Part shown: positions 63,295 to 64,000 of the stretch, one piece after another
Layout of the letters: each line of letters starts with the position of its first letter
Numbering within the stretch: position 1 is the stretch's first letter
The notes under the pieces: generated by a model
Told to the model about the DNA's origin: nothing
Databases searched by the model: none
What the model saw: the letters and a program-made list of their open reading frames with translations, nothing else
Translations under genes and position numbers: made by a program
Assembly (NCBI RefSeq): GCF_902859705.1
Contig: NZ_CADIJO010000012.1
Span: forward strand, 62,001 to 126,000
Length of the DNA: 64,000 bases
Origin: Achromobacter deleyi
GTDB lineage: Bacteria; Pseudomonadota; Gammaproteobacteria; Burkholderiales; Burkholderiaceae_B
Direction of reading: 5' to 3'

Positions 63295-64000
63295 CGACGG
63301 CAAGCAAACCCCTACTGGAACTGCGCGGCCTGCAGGTCGCGTACGGCGGCATCCGCGCGGTGCGCGGCATCGACCTGCGCGTGGACGAAGGCGAGCTGGT
63401 CTGCCTGATCGGCGCCAACGGCGCCGGCAAGAGCACGACCCTGCGCGCCATCTGCGGCCTGGTGCCGCTGGCCGGCGGCGAAGTGCTCTACGGCGGCAAG
63501 TCCATCGGCGGGCAGAAGTCGCACGAACTGGTGCGCCAGGGCCTGGTGATGGTGCCCGAGGGCCGCGGCATCTTCGGCCAGCTGACCATCGAGGAAAACC
63601 TGGCGATGGGCGCGTACATCCGGCGCGATGCGGCGCAGGTGCGGCAGGACACGGACCGCGTGTTCACGCTGTTCCCGCGCCTGGCCGAACGCCGCAAGCA
63701 GGCGGCCGGCACGCTGTCGGGCGGCGAGCAGCAGATGGTGGCCATGGGCCGCGCGATGATCGCGCGCCCCAAGCTGCTGCTGCTGGACGAGCCGTCCATG
63801 GGCCTGGCGCCGCTGATGGTCGAGAAGGTCTTCGAGGTGGTGCGCACCATCGCCAGCGAAGGCGTGACGATCTTGCTGATCGAGCAGAACGCCCGCCTGG
63901 CGCTGGAAAACAGCCACCGCGGCTACGTGATGGAATCCGGCGAGATCACGCTGTCGGGTCCGGCGCGTGACATGCTGCATGACCCGAAGGTGCGTGCAGC
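63291..64000 (+). CDS. livF: Branched-chain amino-acid ABC transporter ATPase LivF, 3' end cut
   Basis: 236 codons seen, open at the window edge (the usual length is near 235-240, so it is almost complete). Walker A GANGAGKSTTLRAICG, Q-loop GLVMVPEGRGIFGQLTIEENLAMGAYIRRD, signature LSGGEQQMVAMGRAMIARPKLLLLDEPSMGLAP, H-loop LLIEQNARLALE, and the LivF-specific ESGEITLSGPARDMLHDPKVR tail. ATG 63291 overlaps the livG stop (ATGA). Confidence 0.95.
   Translation, partial: MTTASKPLLELRGLQVAYGGIRAVRGIDLRVDEGELVCLIGANGAGKSTTLRAICGLVPLAGGEVLYGGKSIGGQKSHELVRQGLVMVPEGRGIFGQLTIEENLAMGAYIRRDAAQVRQDTDRVFTLFPRLAERRKQAAGTLSGGEQQMVAMGRAMIARPKLLLLDEPSMGLAPLMVEKVFEVVRTIASEGVTILLIEQNARLALENSHRGYVMESGEITLSGPARDMLHDPKVRA

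Overview
The window is high-GC chromosomal DNA of a betaproteobacterium, most likely an Alcaligenaceae member (Achromobacter/Bordetella type). The evidence is the set of Bug/TctC-type solute receptors, the murJ/rpsT neighbourhood, the exbB-exbD-lpxK-trm112-kdsB-adk block next to xseA and sodB, and an unbroken high-GC coding style. Placement to genus is inference. I see no transposase, phage gene, tRNA, rRNA or CRISPR array. Coding density is high and the two end genes are cut by the window.

Layout. (1) 1-3801: homoprotocatechuate (hpa) catabolism. A cut gene that joins an HpaF-like isomerase to an HpaG1-like domain diverges from hpaE-hpaD, and hpaR lies convergent to hpaD. The divergent promoter holds two palindromes placed over the two -10 regions. 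(2) 3896-7433: an Ala/Pro-rich one-TM protein, radA, a TauE/SafE permease and a small secreted Lys/His-rich protein followed by a short tandem repeat and a strong terminator. (3) 7707-16004: a divergent acid-catabolism cluster with a D-2-hydroxyacid dehydrogenase, three Bug receptors, a DapA-superfamily lyase, a FadR-type regulator, an Ldh2-type dehydrogenase and a GarL-like aldolase, with overlapping divergent promoters in the middle. (4) 16081-18343: an Escherichia-like divergent lysA/lysR pair. (5) 18491-21831: rpsT, an orphan fecR and murJ. (6) 21951-29118: an SDR dehydrogenase, adk, kdsB, trm112, lpxK, exbD and exbB on the minus strand (nucleotide and lipid A/Kdo supply), with an IgaA-like membrane protein inserted in the opposite orientation. 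(7) 29420-36810: xseA, a large secreted ankyrin protein, sodB and a chemoreceptor. (8) 36890-40660: a CLC chloride transporter, a beta-ketoadipyl-CoA-type thiolase, a DUF192 protein and a cold-shock protein.

(9) 40887-54985: a 14-kb run of plus-strand genes, clpS - yfhM (alpha-2-macroglobulin) - pbpC - clpA - pqiA - pqiB - pqiC. The usual clpS-clpA pair is split by the yfhM-pbpC envelope-defence pair, and the PqiABC lipid-transport genes follow clpA at once. (10) 55171-64000: putA with its own DNA-binding domain, then a complete livK-H-M-G-F-type ABC importer (livF cut). GTTGCA boxes and TAACCC palindromes occur before putA and again between putA and the importer, which suggests shared control.

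Most genes are recognisable housekeeping or catabolic genes. The least ordinary features are the HpaF/HpaG1 fusion, the IgaA-like protein, the ankyrin protein next to sodB, the split clpS/clpA locus, the putA/liv operator pattern, and the 17-bp GCAGTA repeat. Function calls rest on recalled family sequences and motifs, since no search could be run.
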